Origin: Planctomycetia bacterium
GTDB taxonomy: Bacteria; Planctomycetota; Planctomycetia; Pirellulales; Thermoguttaceae
Direction: 5' to 3'
NCBI GenBank assembly: GCA_030539035.1
Contig: JAUNSU010000010.1
Span: forward strand, 1 to 58,708
DNA length: 58,708 nucleotides
How positions within the stretch are numbered: position 1 is the stretch's first letter; every line of letters starts with the position of its first letter. Below, in pieces: positions 1-8,393 of this stretch. A program made the translations under genes and the position numbers. The notes beneath the pieces were generated by a model. The model was not told where the DNA came from. It saw nothing but the letters and a program-made list of their open reading frames with translations, and ran no database searches.

Positions 1-50
1 CGTGTTTATCCGTGTCATCCGTGGTTCCAAACAAAAATATTTTTACAGTA
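1..50 (+). repeat. Dispersed repeat, truncated copy at window edge
   Basis: This is the right-hand part of the dispersed repeat seen in full at 56592-56745, in the same orientation. It contains direct TCCGTG units, the end motif ATCCGTGGTT and the shared flank AACAAAAATATTTTTACAGT. The left part lies outside the window. It abuts the stop codon of the minus-strand gene that follows, as the 56.6 kb copy abuts the esterase stop. Confidence 0.8.
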
Positions 51-54
51 TGAA

Positions 55-1365
55 TCAGTGATATTTTTTGTTGAAGAGTATTGGATCATAGATGTCTTTG
101 GGAATGTCGGTTGGGAGCAGACCTACGCGTCTATATACTTCTTCCGTACTGTTGGGATCTCCTTTTTGTGAGGCTTTTTCGTTCGCAACAGACGGGCCCT
201 GAAATTGAAATTTCGAAGCCCCTTTTTTCTGATCATCCGGTTCTTTTTCTTCACCCCCTGCTTTGGGAAGAAGTCCCGGTTTGACAGGAACCTTCGGATC
301 CGGGACCGGATTTAATTTTGAACCGGCTTTGGGTGTCGCGTTTTTCAGTGCAGAATTCGGTGCCACCGGCAGCGGATTGGAGGAACTGTCGATCTGTGTA
401 TTGACAGCAGGACCTGCCGGGACTGATCCTTTTTGAATCTGAAACGGCGAGGGACTCGCTTTTTTCATTTTGCCCTCCAGTTCGCTGATCCATTTTACAA
501 AAGCTTCGTAATCTTTAAGTGAATTGGAATCGCTCCCAAAAGGATACACCCGAATTCCTTTCTGATTGACGATTTTCGAATGGCTCAAAATGGAACTGGC
601 CGAAGGCTGATTCAGATCCGTTTTTTCGAGTACGGCCGCGAGATTTTTCAGACTGTTCTGCCGGGCAGGCGATCCATTTCCTGTTTGCCGAATGATGAAA
701 TTTTGTTCATCGGCTTCCGAATGGCAGCCGCTTGATCCGCAGCGGCGGAGCAGAACAGGCTGAACCTTCCGGAGGAATTGTTCCTGAACAGATAAAGGAA
801 TCGTTTTCGACCATTTTTCCCAATCGATCCGTTCTTTTTCCTTCTCCGCGATTTTAGGGTCCCGAACAGGATTTTTTTGCTTTTTTAAGGAATCGACCCT
901 TATCTTTTCGATCATTTCCATTTGCTGGATCTTTTTGTCCAGGATTTCTCTGGAAGAAAGATCTTCGGTCGATTCCCTGGAAAATTTCAACATTTGCAGG
1001 GCGGGAAGCAAAAGTTGATTTCGAATCCCCCAATCGGCCAATTTCAGAATTTCAGCAGTATCGGAAGGACGAATTCTTGCCCGTCGATACTCCAAAAGCT
1101 CTTCTTTGGTTTTGCCAATAAAGAGGATATCCAGCTTGGAGATCGTAAATCCGCCTTTTCCTTTTCCGAACTGAATATAGACAGACTGATCGCGATCCTG
1201 GACGATTCCTTCCTGGATAATCCCCTGTCGGGTCAATACGTATTGAATGGAACCGGAAGTTTTTTCCGGCGAATCTTGCCCGATCACTGTTTGCGGACAG
1301 GGATTCGCAAAGGCAAAAAGGAGAACGAGTGATGTAATAATATATATTTTTGTTATTGTATTCAT
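55..1365 (-). CDS. Secreted planctomycete protein with CX4CH cytochrome-like motif
   Basis: About 436 residues. The first 30 form a signal peptide (hydrophobic core ITSLVLLFAFA). The ATG at 1365 is preferred; an upstream in-frame TTG at 1380 adds only five residues, and neither has a convincing ribosome site. Residues of about 35-140 resemble the N-terminal domain of the neighbouring HEAT-repeat protein (1819-3066). The middle holds RRCGSSGCHS, a CX4CH motif followed by an F-x-I-x-R pattern, as found in planctomycete-specific cytochrome-like secreted proteins. Heme binding is inferred from the family pattern; the spacing is not the classical CXXCH. The C-terminal third is rich in Pro, Lys and Ser and probably disordered. 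Function unknown; likely envelope-located. Confidence 0.8.
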   Translation of the reverse strand: MNTITKIYIITSLVLLFAFANPCPQTVIGQDSPEKTSGSIQYVLTRQGIIQEGIVQDRDQSVYIQFGKGKGGFTISKLDILFIGKTKEELLEYRRARIRPSDTAEILKLADWGIRNQLLLPALQMLKFSRESTEDLSSREILDKKIQQMEMIEKIRVDSLKKQKNPVRDPKIAEKEKERIDWEKWSKTIPLSVQEQFLRKVQPVLLRRCGSSGCHSEADEQNFIIRQTGNGSPARQNSLKNLAAVLEKTDLNQPSASSILSHSKIVNQKGIRVYPFGSDSNSLKDYEAFVKWISELEGKMKKASPSPFQIQKGSVPAGPAVNTQIDSSSNPLPVAPNSALKNATPKAGSKLNPVPDPKVPVKPGLLPKAGGEEKEPDDQKKGASKFQFQGPSVANEKASQKGDPNSTEEVYRRVGLLPTDIPKDIYDPILFNKKYH

Positions 1366-1686
1366 TTTATGTACCGTCAAACAAATGATAAATGGAACAT
1401 TCAGGACTTAAAGTGTATAGAATAACGAAATTTACAGTATAAATCAACATCAATATTTTTTCGGTAATTATGGAAGGCGGGGAAACGAAGAATTTTCAAA
1501 GGAGAGAAAGGGAAAAATTGCGAGTCGGATCCGGTTTACTGCGGGCTGCGGATACAAACGAACAGAGAGCGACTACCCCTTTTTAACAAAAAAGCGGGCA
1601 AAATGGGGTAAAAAACCACAAAAAAAACCTTACGAAGATCCCAAAAGGAACAGACGTAAGGCATTGATTTTAAAGGGGTTGTGAAA
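1366..1686. other. Intergenic stretch without a recognised gene
   Basis: AT-rich spacer between the CX4CH protein start and the tRNA 3' end. Around 1429-1460 the string TTTACAGTATAAATCAA resembles the sequence next to the left-edge repeat (TTTACAGTATGAATCAG near 42-58), so it may be repeat debris. No credible gene or strong promoter recognised. Confidence 0.5.
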
Positions 1687-1759
1687 TGGAGCAAAAGGGA
1701 ATCGGACCCTCGACCTCTACATTGCGAACGTAGCGCTCTCCCAACTGAGCTATTGCCCC
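1687..1759 (-). tRNA. tRNA-Ala, anticodon CGC
   Basis: A 73-nt cloverleaf. The acceptor GGGGCAA pairs with TTGCTCC and includes G3:U70, the alanine identity pair. The D arm is GCTC/GAGC. The anticodon arm CTACG/TGTAG encloses TTCGCAA, giving anticodon CGC for GCG codons. The T arm is GAGGG/CCCTT with loop TCCGATT, so position 55 is C instead of the nearly universal U. The 3' CCA is not encoded. A promoter lies just upstream. Confidence 0.95.
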
Positions 1760-1775
1760 CTAAATACAAAAAACG

Positions 1776-1803
1776 ATTTTACCTTTCATTCCCGGACTGT
1801 CAA
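1776..1803 (-). promoter_or_regulatory. Sigma-70-type promoter of tRNA-Ala
   Basis: On the minus strand TTGACA (1803-1798) and TAAAAT (1781-1776) are separated by 16 bp, and the tRNA 5' end lies 16 nt downstream of the -10. This is a near-consensus housekeeping promoter between the HEAT-protein stop codon and the tRNA. Confidence 0.75.
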
Positions 1804-1818
1804 GGGGAGAAGGAAAAC

Positions 1819-3066
1819 TTATTTCACCGGATCGCGGTCCCTTCTCGATGAAAAAAGATCCGTTCTCTGCTCATTTTGATACCATGTCTTCCATTGAGGA
1901 ACATCGTACTGAAAATCAACACGATTGGCCGGATAGTGAATCGCAACAATTGTCCGTAAAGCACTTAATACCTGTTCATTGTTCTTCTGCTCCGTAATGA
2001 TCTTTTTTTGCGAATTTCCGCCGGGCGAAAAACTGTTTAAACGACCATCACTTCCAAAAGAAGCTCCCGTTTGCCCTGATCCGACAACGATCGTCCTCTG
2101 ATGCTCCGTAATCAGTGCATTGATCAGATCCGGAATGGCCTTTTCCGATTCCAAAATGCCAAGAGCGACTGCCGCCCGGTTCACTTCATCATTATTAACA
2201 CTCAAAAGCGCTCTTTTAAAATAAGCAACAGCGCCGGGAACAGCAATGATTTTCTTTTTTATCTGCTCCAGAGCGGCCATTCGAACCTCGTTATCCGCGT
2301 CTCTTAAAGCAACTCCTCCCAAATAGTTCATGGAGGCGATTGTCCCCAACCCTCCAATTATTCGCGTTAAAAAGAGACGGTGAGCCGGATTCGTTTCCTT
2401 GTCCATAAGATCGGCAAGAGGTTTAAGCGCGAGCGGATTTTTAATAGCCTTCATCGCGGCTTTCGCCTGAATGTTCCCGCCCTGGGCCGCCTGGTAATTT
2501 TGACGGATCTCTTTTTTGAGCTTGCCCAACGTTTTTTTCATTGCTTCCCGCTGCTTCTCCAGCTCGATTTCCTGAGAAGTCAAGTTTTGACCGCCGTATC
2601 GGGTAAACCCCCGGAGTTCCTGCCGTTCTTTGGGGGACATCCAGACGCCCCCTTCCTTAACATGATTAAGAAGCGCATGCGCCTCTCCATGATCCGGATC
2701 AAGTTCAATGACCCTTTTTAAATGTTTTTGCGATTCTTCCGCGAGCCCATTTTCGCGGCACCATTTTGCGATCTGTAAATGAGCATCCACGGTATCTTCC
2801 GTCAACGGAGCCGACAGGAGATACTTTTGACGCATCTCGGATAAGGAGGTTTTTTTACGAATCCGATCGGAAGGAAGGACCAAGGAACCGCCGTCGGGAA
2901 GCTCGATCGTCAAGTTTGTCTTTTCCGCGGGATTTTCGGGGGAGACAGCTTTTCCCTGGATGGTTCCCCCTCCCTGAAAAGAAACCGTATCCATTTGAGC
3001 GGAAAGAGAATGGGATATCATCAGTCCGTTCAAAAGGATCAGAGCTGCGAAAAATCTGTGTATCAT
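1819..3066 (-). CDS. Secreted TPR/HEAT-repeat protein
   Basis: About 415 residues. The ATG at 3066 is chosen because GGAG lies 7 nt upstream and the protein then opens with a clean signal peptide (IHRFFAALILLNGLMISHSLSAQ). Next comes a small beta domain (DTVSFQGGGTIQGKAV...LPSDRI), then a TPR-like helical pair (DAHLQIAKWCRENGLAEESQ), a charged helical linker, and HEAT-like repeats around NPLALKPLADLMD and AVALGILESEKAIPDLINAL. Such proteins usually act as periplasmic scaffolds; no catalytic residues are visible. Its N-terminal third parallels that of the CX4CH protein downstream (55-1365), so the two look like paralogues with exchanged C-terminal modules. Specific function unknown. Confidence 0.8.
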   Translation of the reverse strand: MIHRFFAALILLNGLMISHSLSAQMDTVSFQGGGTIQGKAVSPENPAEKTNLTIELPDGGSLVLPSDRIRKKTSLSEMRQKYLLSAPLTEDTVDAHLQIAKWCRENGLAEESQKHLKRVIELDPDHGEAHALLNHVKEGGVWMSPKERQELRGFTRYGGQNLTSQEIELEKQREAMKKTLGKLKKEIRQNYQAAQGGNIQAKAAMKAIKNPLALKPLADLMDKETNPAHRLFLTRIIGGLGTIASMNYLGGVALRDADNEVRMAALEQIKKKIIAVPGAVAYFKRALLSVNNDEVNRAAVALGILESEKAIPDLINALITEHQRTIVVGSGQTGASFGSDGRLNSFSPGGNSQKKIITEQKNNEQVLSALRTIVAIHYPANRVDFQYDVPQWKTWYQNEQRTDLFSSRRDRDPVK

Positions 3067-3115
3067 GATCGATCTCCAAAAAAAGGATTCGGCAAAAAGG
3101 GACAAAACATGGGAA

Positions 3116-4150
3116 TTATTCGATCTTTTCGCGTATAAACTGGTATTTCGGATCAGGAGATCCCTCTTTCACCGATCCGGTAAAGAGTTCTTTTACGTAG
3201 AGGACATCTTCTCTGGATTCGGGGATTCTGAAAGAATCTCCTTTTTGAAGGATGATACGGGGATCCTGCATTCCGCCAAACGGTTCTGTTCCGGCGACCT
3301 GAGCGGGAAACCAGTATCCTTTTCCTTTTTCATCGATCAGATAAAATTCCGCGAAGCAGTGTCCCGGAACGTGAACCAATCGGGCAGGAATATCCTGAGA
3401 TCTGCACAACGCGATAAAAAGGGCGCACATATCTTCACAATCCCCGTTTTCCGAGCGGAGGGCGGCCAAGGCACCGCGAATCGGGGCTTCGGCCATATCT
3501 TCCTTATAGGCGATATTTTTTCGAACATAATTGAAGAGGGCTTCGACTTTTTTCCAATCGGATCCTTCTTCCCGTGTAAGAGATCGGGCAAGATCGCGGA
3601 TCTTTTTACTTCCGGATTCCATATAAAGGCCTTCGCGCAAATAGAGTCTGAAATTACGGGGGGTCTTATGCGGGATCCGGTAAACAGAAGTATCCTCGGG
3701 AGGAAGAACCGTTTTTCGGTCGATCTCCATGAGAACGGAGGCTTCCAGTTTTTGTCCGGATCGGAGTGTTCCCGCCTTCATTACGAGCTGTTTGACCCCT
3801 CCTTCTTTCAGTTCCCGATAAAAGACCCTGGTCCGATTGGGAAAGTGCTCTTCCAAAATTCGGACTTGCTGATCTGGAAAGTCCATGGGAACAGGAACCG
3901 ATCCTGAAATATCGGAACAGGCCCCTCCGCCGCGCGCTTCAAAGATCATTCCGAACCGATATTTTTGCTTATTGCTTTGAGCGTAGATCGGACCGCGATT
4001 GGAGATTTTTTCTGCTTTTTTCTCTTTCGGTTCCTCCGAGGTCTTTTTTTCTTTCAAAGCGCTGAAATTGACTTGCGCCTGGAGAGGGAGAATTCCGGAA
4101 AACAGCATAAAAACCAAAAAAACAAAAATTTTCCAACGGATATTGATCAT
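3116..4150 (-). CDS. Secreted transglutaminase-like protein
   Basis: About 344 residues. The ATG at 4150 has GGAG six bases upstream, the same leader style as the next gene in the row. Residues 1-26 are a signal peptide (WKIFVFLVFMLFSGILPLQAQ). A Lys/Glu-rich linker follows, then a beta region, and from about residue 200 a transglutaminase-like fold of the papain superfamily. The expected triad is visible: Cys238 in NGDCEDMC, His264 in PGHCFAEFY and Asp273. Members act as cysteine proteases, peptide cyclases or crosslinkers; which applies here cannot be told. It lies 49 nt upstream of the HEAT-protein start, so the two may be co-transcribed. Export to the periplasm or surface is inferred from the signal peptide. 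Confidence 0.85.
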   Translation of the reverse strand: MINIRWKIFVFLVFMLFSGILPLQAQVNFSALKEKKTSEEPKEKKAEKISNRGPIYAQSNKQKYRFGMIFEARGGGACSDISGSVPVPMDFPDQQVRILEEHFPNRTRVFYRELKEGGVKQLVMKAGTLRSGQKLEASVLMEIDRKTVLPPEDTSVYRIPHKTPRNFRLYLREGLYMESGSKKIRDLARSLTREEGSDWKKVEALFNYVRKNIAYKEDMAEAPIRGALAALRSENGDCEDMCALFIALCRSQDIPARLVHVPGHCFAEFYLIDEKGKGYWFPAQVAGTEPFGGMQDPRIILQKGDSFRIPESREDVLYVKELFTGSVKEGSPDPKYQFIREKIE

Positions 4151-4327
4151 TGAGATCTCCAATTCTAAAATTTCTGATATAATCAACAACGAATAGGGGA
4201 GAACCGGGAAAATCACCGAAAGGATCTTTTCAAAGGTAATGAAGTCTATGGTTTCTTCCCTTACTACTATATATTATCAATATTTTTGCGTTTCGTCAAA
4301 ATTATTATTTCAAAACAGGGGCAAAAT

Positions 4328-5194
4328 ATGGAAAAAATTCGGATAAAAGATACGGAACTTAACGTTTTTATGAAAGGGGAAGGACTTCCTGTCCTTTTTG
4401 TTCATGGATTTCCTTTCGACCATCGTCTTTTTCTTCCGATTTGTGATCGACTGAGCGAAGTATGCCAGTGCATCGTTCCGGATCTTCGGGGCTTTGGCGG
4501 AAGTGAACTTTCGGACGAGATCTCGGTCTGTACGATGGAGCGATATGCGGAAGATCTTGCGGAACTGCTGGACGCTCTTGGGATCAAGAGAGAGATCTTT
4601 CTTTGCGGCCTTTCCATGGGCGGATACATCGCGATGGAGTTCGCGCGCAAGTACGAAGACCGGCTTGCCCGTCTGATACTGTGTTCTACGAGAACGGATC
4701 CGGATACCGAAGAAGAAAAGGCAAAGCGCCTTCATTTGGCGGAAACCGTTGGAACAACGGGAATGGGCCCGATCGCCGATTCCATGATCCCCAATCTTCT
4801 GTGTGCGAAAACCAGAGAATTTTCTCCCTCGACAGTAGATTATGTGAGGGAAATGATCGTATCGCAGAATCCGAAAGGGGTTGCCGCCGCCGCAAGAGGA
4901 ATGGCCCAGCGCAAGGATACGACCGAACTTCTTAAAACAATGAAGCCTTCACTTCTGTTTATTAGCGGGCAAGAGGATCGAATCACTTCTCCGGAAAGGA
5001 TGTGTAAATTGGCCAAAATCGTTCCGGATGCGGGTTTTTTCACTGTTGAGGACTGCGCGCATCTTGGTCCCTTGGAATTTCCACTTATATTTGGGGATGT
5101 GATCAGATTCAGTGTGTTTGTTCATGATCTTCTAAGACAAGATATGTATACAGGGTTTCCAATCGTTTTTTCGCGGAATTTTGGTCTCTTTTGA
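4328..5194 (+). CDS. Alpha/beta-fold hydrolase
   Basis: About 288 residues with no signal peptide, so probably cytoplasmic. The ATG at 4328 follows CAGGGG and starts right at the conserved beta strand. The oxyanion segment is LFVHGFPFDHRLF, the nucleophile elbow is CGLSMGGY (Ser96), the acid is Asp217 in GQEDRIT and the base is His245 in CAHLGPLE, so the catalytic triad is complete. The lid region (residues about 125-195) is helical. Closest in style to the broad esterase/BioH/3-oxoadipate-enol-lactonase superfamily; substrate unknown. Its last 86 bp overlap the 3' end of the convergent membrane-protein gene, and the C-terminal tail after the catalytic His looks atypical, perhaps an extension gained by loss of an earlier stop. 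Confidence 0.85.
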   Translation: MEKIRIKDTELNVFMKGEGLPVLFVHGFPFDHRLFLPICDRLSEVCQCIVPDLRGFGGSELSDEISVCTMERYAEDLAELLDALGIKREIFLCGLSMGGYIAMEFARKYEDRLARLILCSTRTDPDTEEEKAKRLHLAETVGTTGMGPIADSMIPNLLCAKTREFSPSTVDYVREMIVSQNPKGVAAAARGMAQRKDTTELLKTMKPSLLFISGQEDRITSPERMCKLAKIVPDAGFFTVEDCAHLGPLEFPLIFGDVIRFSVFVHDLLRQDMYTGFPIVFSRNFGLF

Positions 5195-5933
5195 GCTCCA
5201 GACGAACCCCAAAGGGAAGGATCCGCGAAATTTTGATTTTGATATTTTCCCGGCTGATCTCTTCCGCATGAAAAAACGGAATGGAGGGATAGGGCGGACA
5301 AAATGAGATATGAAAGATCTTTTGATCCTCACTCGGATCGAAAAAGATCCGAAAACATCCTTCGATCCGCTCGGTTCCGTCTTCCTGCAAGACCCGTGTT
5401 TGCTGATGAAGTATGTTCGGGGAAAGATAAAGATCTTCCTCTTCTTCGTTCGGGATTTCTTCTTTAATGGTCGAATCCGGGAGATCTTGTTCGAAAAAGA
5501 GATGATCCATAATCCGAAAAAGGAAAACCGCAATGATTTTGGCGCAAAGAATATAAACGAAAGCGGAAACGATTAAAAGAACGAAATTTGCTTTCCAGCT
5601 GGCTTCCGCATGAAAAGCGAAAAGCAGGGGGAATGCCGACCAGAGTGCGGAAAGCTGCCAGATCCGGCCAGTCGCCAATTCATCCGGCAAGCAGGGACGT
5701 TCCCTGAGATAGAGGATCACAGACCAAGTGGCAAGAAAGAGTATATAGAAGAAAAGGCAAAAAGCGAACAGACCCCAATACCTCGGATCAGTAAAGGATT
5801 CGACCCGAAAAAAAGCCGAAGTTCTCATCAGAAAAAACAGAAAGAAAATCGACATGAAGGCAAGAAAAATCCCGCAGCTCCAAATCAGGAGCCGATTTAA
5901 AGGTTTTGTAAAGGATTTCAGCAGCCTGTTCAT
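5109..5933 (-). CDS. Membrane protein with four N-terminal TM helices
   Basis: About 274 residues. The frame stays open far upstream, but that part is the shadow of tadA; the ATG at 5933 gives MNRLLKSFTKPLNRL followed directly by the first helix. Four hydrophobic segments are seen at about residues 15-38, 50-75, 90-110 and 115-145. A Glu-rich stretch (KEEIPNEEEEDLYL) and a roughly 110-residue soluble domain follow. No known family recognised. It lies 121 nt downstream of tadA on the same strand and may be read through from hcp-tadA. A PilZ-like or other soluble sensory role for the tail would be speculation. Confidence 0.65.
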   Translation of the reverse strand: MNRLLKSFTKPLNRLLIWSCGIFLAFMSIFFLFFLMRTSAFFRVESFTDPRYWGLFAFCLFFYILFLATWSVILYLRERPCLPDELATGRIWQLSALWSAFPLLFAFHAEASWKANFVLLIVSAFVYILCAKIIAVFLFRIMDHLFFEQDLPDSTIKEEIPNEEEEDLYLSPNILHQQTRVLQEDGTERIEGCFRIFFDPSEDQKIFHISFCPPYPSIPFFHAEEISRENIKIKISRILPFGVRLELKRDQNSAKKRLETLYTYLVLEDHEQTH

Positions 5934-6054
5934 AAATGATTTTTTTCCGGTATTTTGGAATGGGATCTTTTGAAAAAAAATAGGAATTTTTGCGAATAAA
6001 TCTTTACAGATTATACTTATTTTACGGATTTTAACAAGAGGAGAGAGCCCGGGA

Positions 6055-6561
6055 TCAGATCTGTTTTCGCCGATTTCGGAAAAATTGTCCGAGCAGATCC
6101 GCGCACTCATCGCGCAAAACCCCGGAAATGATTTCACATTGGTGGTTGAGGCGGGAATCGGATAGAATGGAAAAGAGAGAATGAACGGCGCCCGCCTTGG
6201 GATTTGCGGTTCCATAGACGAGGAGATCGATTCGGGCCTGATGAATCGCGCCGGCGCACATGGGGCAAGGCTCAACGGTTGCGTAAAGGATGGACTTTTC
6301 GATTCGCCAAGAGGGAAAAAAGGGGGCGGCTTTCCGGATGACCAGAATTTCGGCGTGCGCGGTAGGATCCCCTGTCTGCTCCATTCGATTATGGTCCCGG
6401 GCAAGGATCTCTCCATTATGGACAAGGACGGCGCCGATCGGGACTTCTTCCTCTTCGGCGGCCATTTGCGCCTCTTCCAAAGCGATCCGCATAAAAGCGG
6501 AATGCGGATCTTCTTTTTGAAGGAGAGGATCCGCATTGTTTTCCGGAAAATTTTCTTTCAT
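6055..6561 (-). CDS. tadA: tRNA-specific adenosine deaminase
   Basis: 168 residues, the usual size. TadA deaminates A34 of tRNA-Arg(ACG) to inosine. Zinc ligands and the catalytic glutamate are seen in THAEIL (His69, Glu71) and in EPCPMCAGA (Cys99, Cys102). Other conserved pieces are VPIGAVLV and the substrate-side string ARDHNRMEQTGDPT. The first 20 residues form a poorly conserved acidic extension. The gene starts 23 nt after the hcp stop on the same strand, so the two are probably co-transcribed. Confidence in the enzyme is high; other deaminases such as guanine deaminase lack this exact context. Confidence 0.95.
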   Translation of the reverse strand: MKENFPENNADPLLQKEDPHSAFMRIALEEAQMAAEEEEVPIGAVLVHNGEILARDHNRMEQTGDPTAHAEILVIRKAAPFFPSWRIEKSILYATVEPCPMCAGAIHQARIDLLVYGTANPKAGAVHSLFSILSDSRLNHQCEIISGVLRDECADLLGQFFRNRRKQI

Positions 6562-6584
6562 GGATCAGGGGGTCCGATCTTATT

Positions 6585-8393
6585 TCAGGCGATTCCGAGA
6601 TCGTTTACGGGATTGTCCGAGATCAATTTGAGATCGCACCTTGCGACGAGAATCTCCATGATTTCCGGGGTAATGAAGGCGGGAGCCTTTGGACCGATGT
6701 AAATTCCCTTGATTCCAAGCGCAAGGAGGGTAAGAAGGACGGCAACCGCCTTTTGTTCGAACCAGCTCAGATAAAAGGAGATCGGAAGCTGATCGATCCG
6801 GCAGTTGAATTCTTCCATGAATTTGATGGCCAAACGGATGGCGCCTTGCGCATCATTGCATTGTCCGAGATCAAAGAGACGGGGCAGTCCGGAGGGCAAA
6901 GGTGCGAAATTTTCGCGATTAAACCGGTATTTTCCGCAGCCGAGAGTAAGAATGATCCCGTCGGCGGGAACATTCTTTGCGAGTTCCGTGAAGTATTCCC
7001 GTTCCTTTTCCGGTCCGTCGCATCCGCCGATCAGATAGAATCGGCTGAAAATCTTGGATTGCATCGCTTTTCGCAACTGCTCAAAGAGTCCGATCACCGC
7101 ATCGGCACCGAATCCGATCGTAATTCGATCGTTCGATTTTGGCCGGAAGAAACCCGGAGAATCCAGAGCGGCTTTGAGCAGAGGAGAAAAATCTTTTGTT
7201 CCTTCGGAGTCCGGATCAATATGCTGAATTCCCGGCCAGTAAACCGGACCGGTGGTGAAAATATAATCATGATAGCTTTCGGCGGGCTTCTGAATGCAGT
7301 TGGAGGTCATTAAAATCGCGCCGGGAAAACCATCGAACTCTTTTTGCTGCTGGCACCATGCACCGCCGTAATGTCCGGCGAGGTGTTTGAACTTTTTGAA
7401 TTCCGGATAAGCGTGAGCAACCAGCATTTCTCCATGCGTATAGACGTTAACGCCTTTTCCTTCCGTTTGTTTAAGAAGGGCGTATAAATCGCGCAGATCA
7501 TGTCCGGAAACAAGAATGCACTTTCCCTGAACCGGAGAAGTGCGGACAACTGTCGGCTCCTGTTTTCCATAGAGATGAATATGGGCGGATTCGAGCATTT
7601 CCATTGCCAGCAGATTCAGACGTCCGGTTTCCATTGCGGCTTCATAAAGGGCTTCAATATCGGTCGGTTCTTCTCCGAGAAAAGCAAGCTGCCGGATAAA
7701 TCCGTCGAGCAGTTCCCGTTCTTTACTGATCCATTCGGCAAGTTCGGCTTCATCTTGGGCGATTTTTTCTTTCTGATCCAGTTTGCGCTGCCGATCTTTG
7801 GATTTGATCGATTTGAGGATCTCTTTATCCGCGAGAATAAAGGAACTTAACTTTTCGCGAAGTTCGTCGGCCAAAGGAAGAAGATGGGAAGTATAAGCGG
7901 CTGCGCCCTTGATTCCGCAAAGAACAAGTTCCTGTAATCCGACAACAGTATTTCCATAAGCCTTTTGACGGGCAGATATACTGTAAGCGGCGCCCTGTTC
8001 AACGAGTTCATCGATCTGTTCCTGGGTTGTTTCTGCGGTTTGCGCGGCAAGTTCCTTTTCCAGCGAAGCCTGATATTCCGGATTTTTCTCTTTGGAAAGA
8101 TACTCAAGGATCTGGGAAATTTGATAGGCGCGCAGAATTTTTTCGGCGATTTCATTTGCGCTGAAATTCACATTGGTAAGCGTTGAATAGAGTGCGTCGA
8201 TGATGAATTGGTCAATGATCCTGCAGGAATTTCCAATTTCTCTCATGGTGCGGGCAGGTCCGGCAATATGCCGGCACCAGGCAAGCAGAAGATTTTGAAG
8301 GGCACCTGTTTTGGCATCCTTCCCGCAAATACCTGCATTTTGGCATCCCAGCCCGTTTGCCGCCTGTTCGCATTGACAGCAGAGAATACTCAT
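6585..8393 (-). CDS. hcp: Hydroxylamine reductase / hybrid-cluster protein
   Basis: 602 residues. Hcp reduces hydroxylamine to ammonia in vitro and is linked to nitric-oxide and nitrosative-stress defence in anaerobes. The N-terminal cluster cysteines are Cys5, Cys8, Cys17 and Cys23, spaced C-x2-C-x8-C-x5-C, as in class I proteins of strict anaerobes with a [4Fe-4S] cluster. Typical internal blocks are YTHGEMLVAHAYPE, HYGGAWCQQQKEF, MTSNCIQKP and LTLGCGKYRFN, which carry hybrid-cluster ligands. At 602 residues it is longer than usual (around 540-550); the extra length seems to sit in a charged helical stretch near residues 190-240 (SKDRQRKLDQKEKIAQDEAE). First gene of a probable hcp-tadA unit. 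Confidence 0.95.
   Translation of the reverse strand: MSILCCQCEQAANGLGCQNAGICGKDAKTGALQNLLLAWCRHIAGPARTMREIGNSCRIIDQFIIDALYSTLTNVNFSANEIAEKILRAYQISQILEYLSKEKNPEYQASLEKELAAQTAETTQEQIDELVEQGAAYSISARQKAYGNTVVGLQELVLCGIKGAAAYTSHLLPLADELREKLSSFILADKEILKSIKSKDRQRKLDQKEKIAQDEAELAEWISKERELLDGFIRQLAFLGEEPTDIEALYEAAMETGRLNLLAMEMLESAHIHLYGKQEPTVVRTSPVQGKCILVSGHDLRDLYALLKQTEGKGVNVYTHGEMLVAHAYPEFKKFKHLAGHYGGAWCQQQKEFDGFPGAILMTSNCIQKPAESYHDYIFTTGPVYWPGIQHIDPDSEGTKDFSPLLKAALDSPGFFRPKSNDRITIGFGADAVIGLFEQLRKAMQSKIFSRFYLIGGCDGPEKEREYFTELAKNVPADGIILTLGCGKYRFNRENFAPLPSGLPRLFDLGQCNDAQGAIRLAIKFMEEFNCRIDQLPISFYLSWFEQKAVAVLLTLLALGIKGIYIGPKAPAFITPEIMEILVARCDLKLISDNPVNDLGIA

Noticed and set aside
5934..6536. Extension of the membrane-protein gene to a 475-residue protein
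   Set aside because: The extra 201 codons overlap tadA in another frame and show no domain; the ATG at 5933 gives a proper membrane-protein start.
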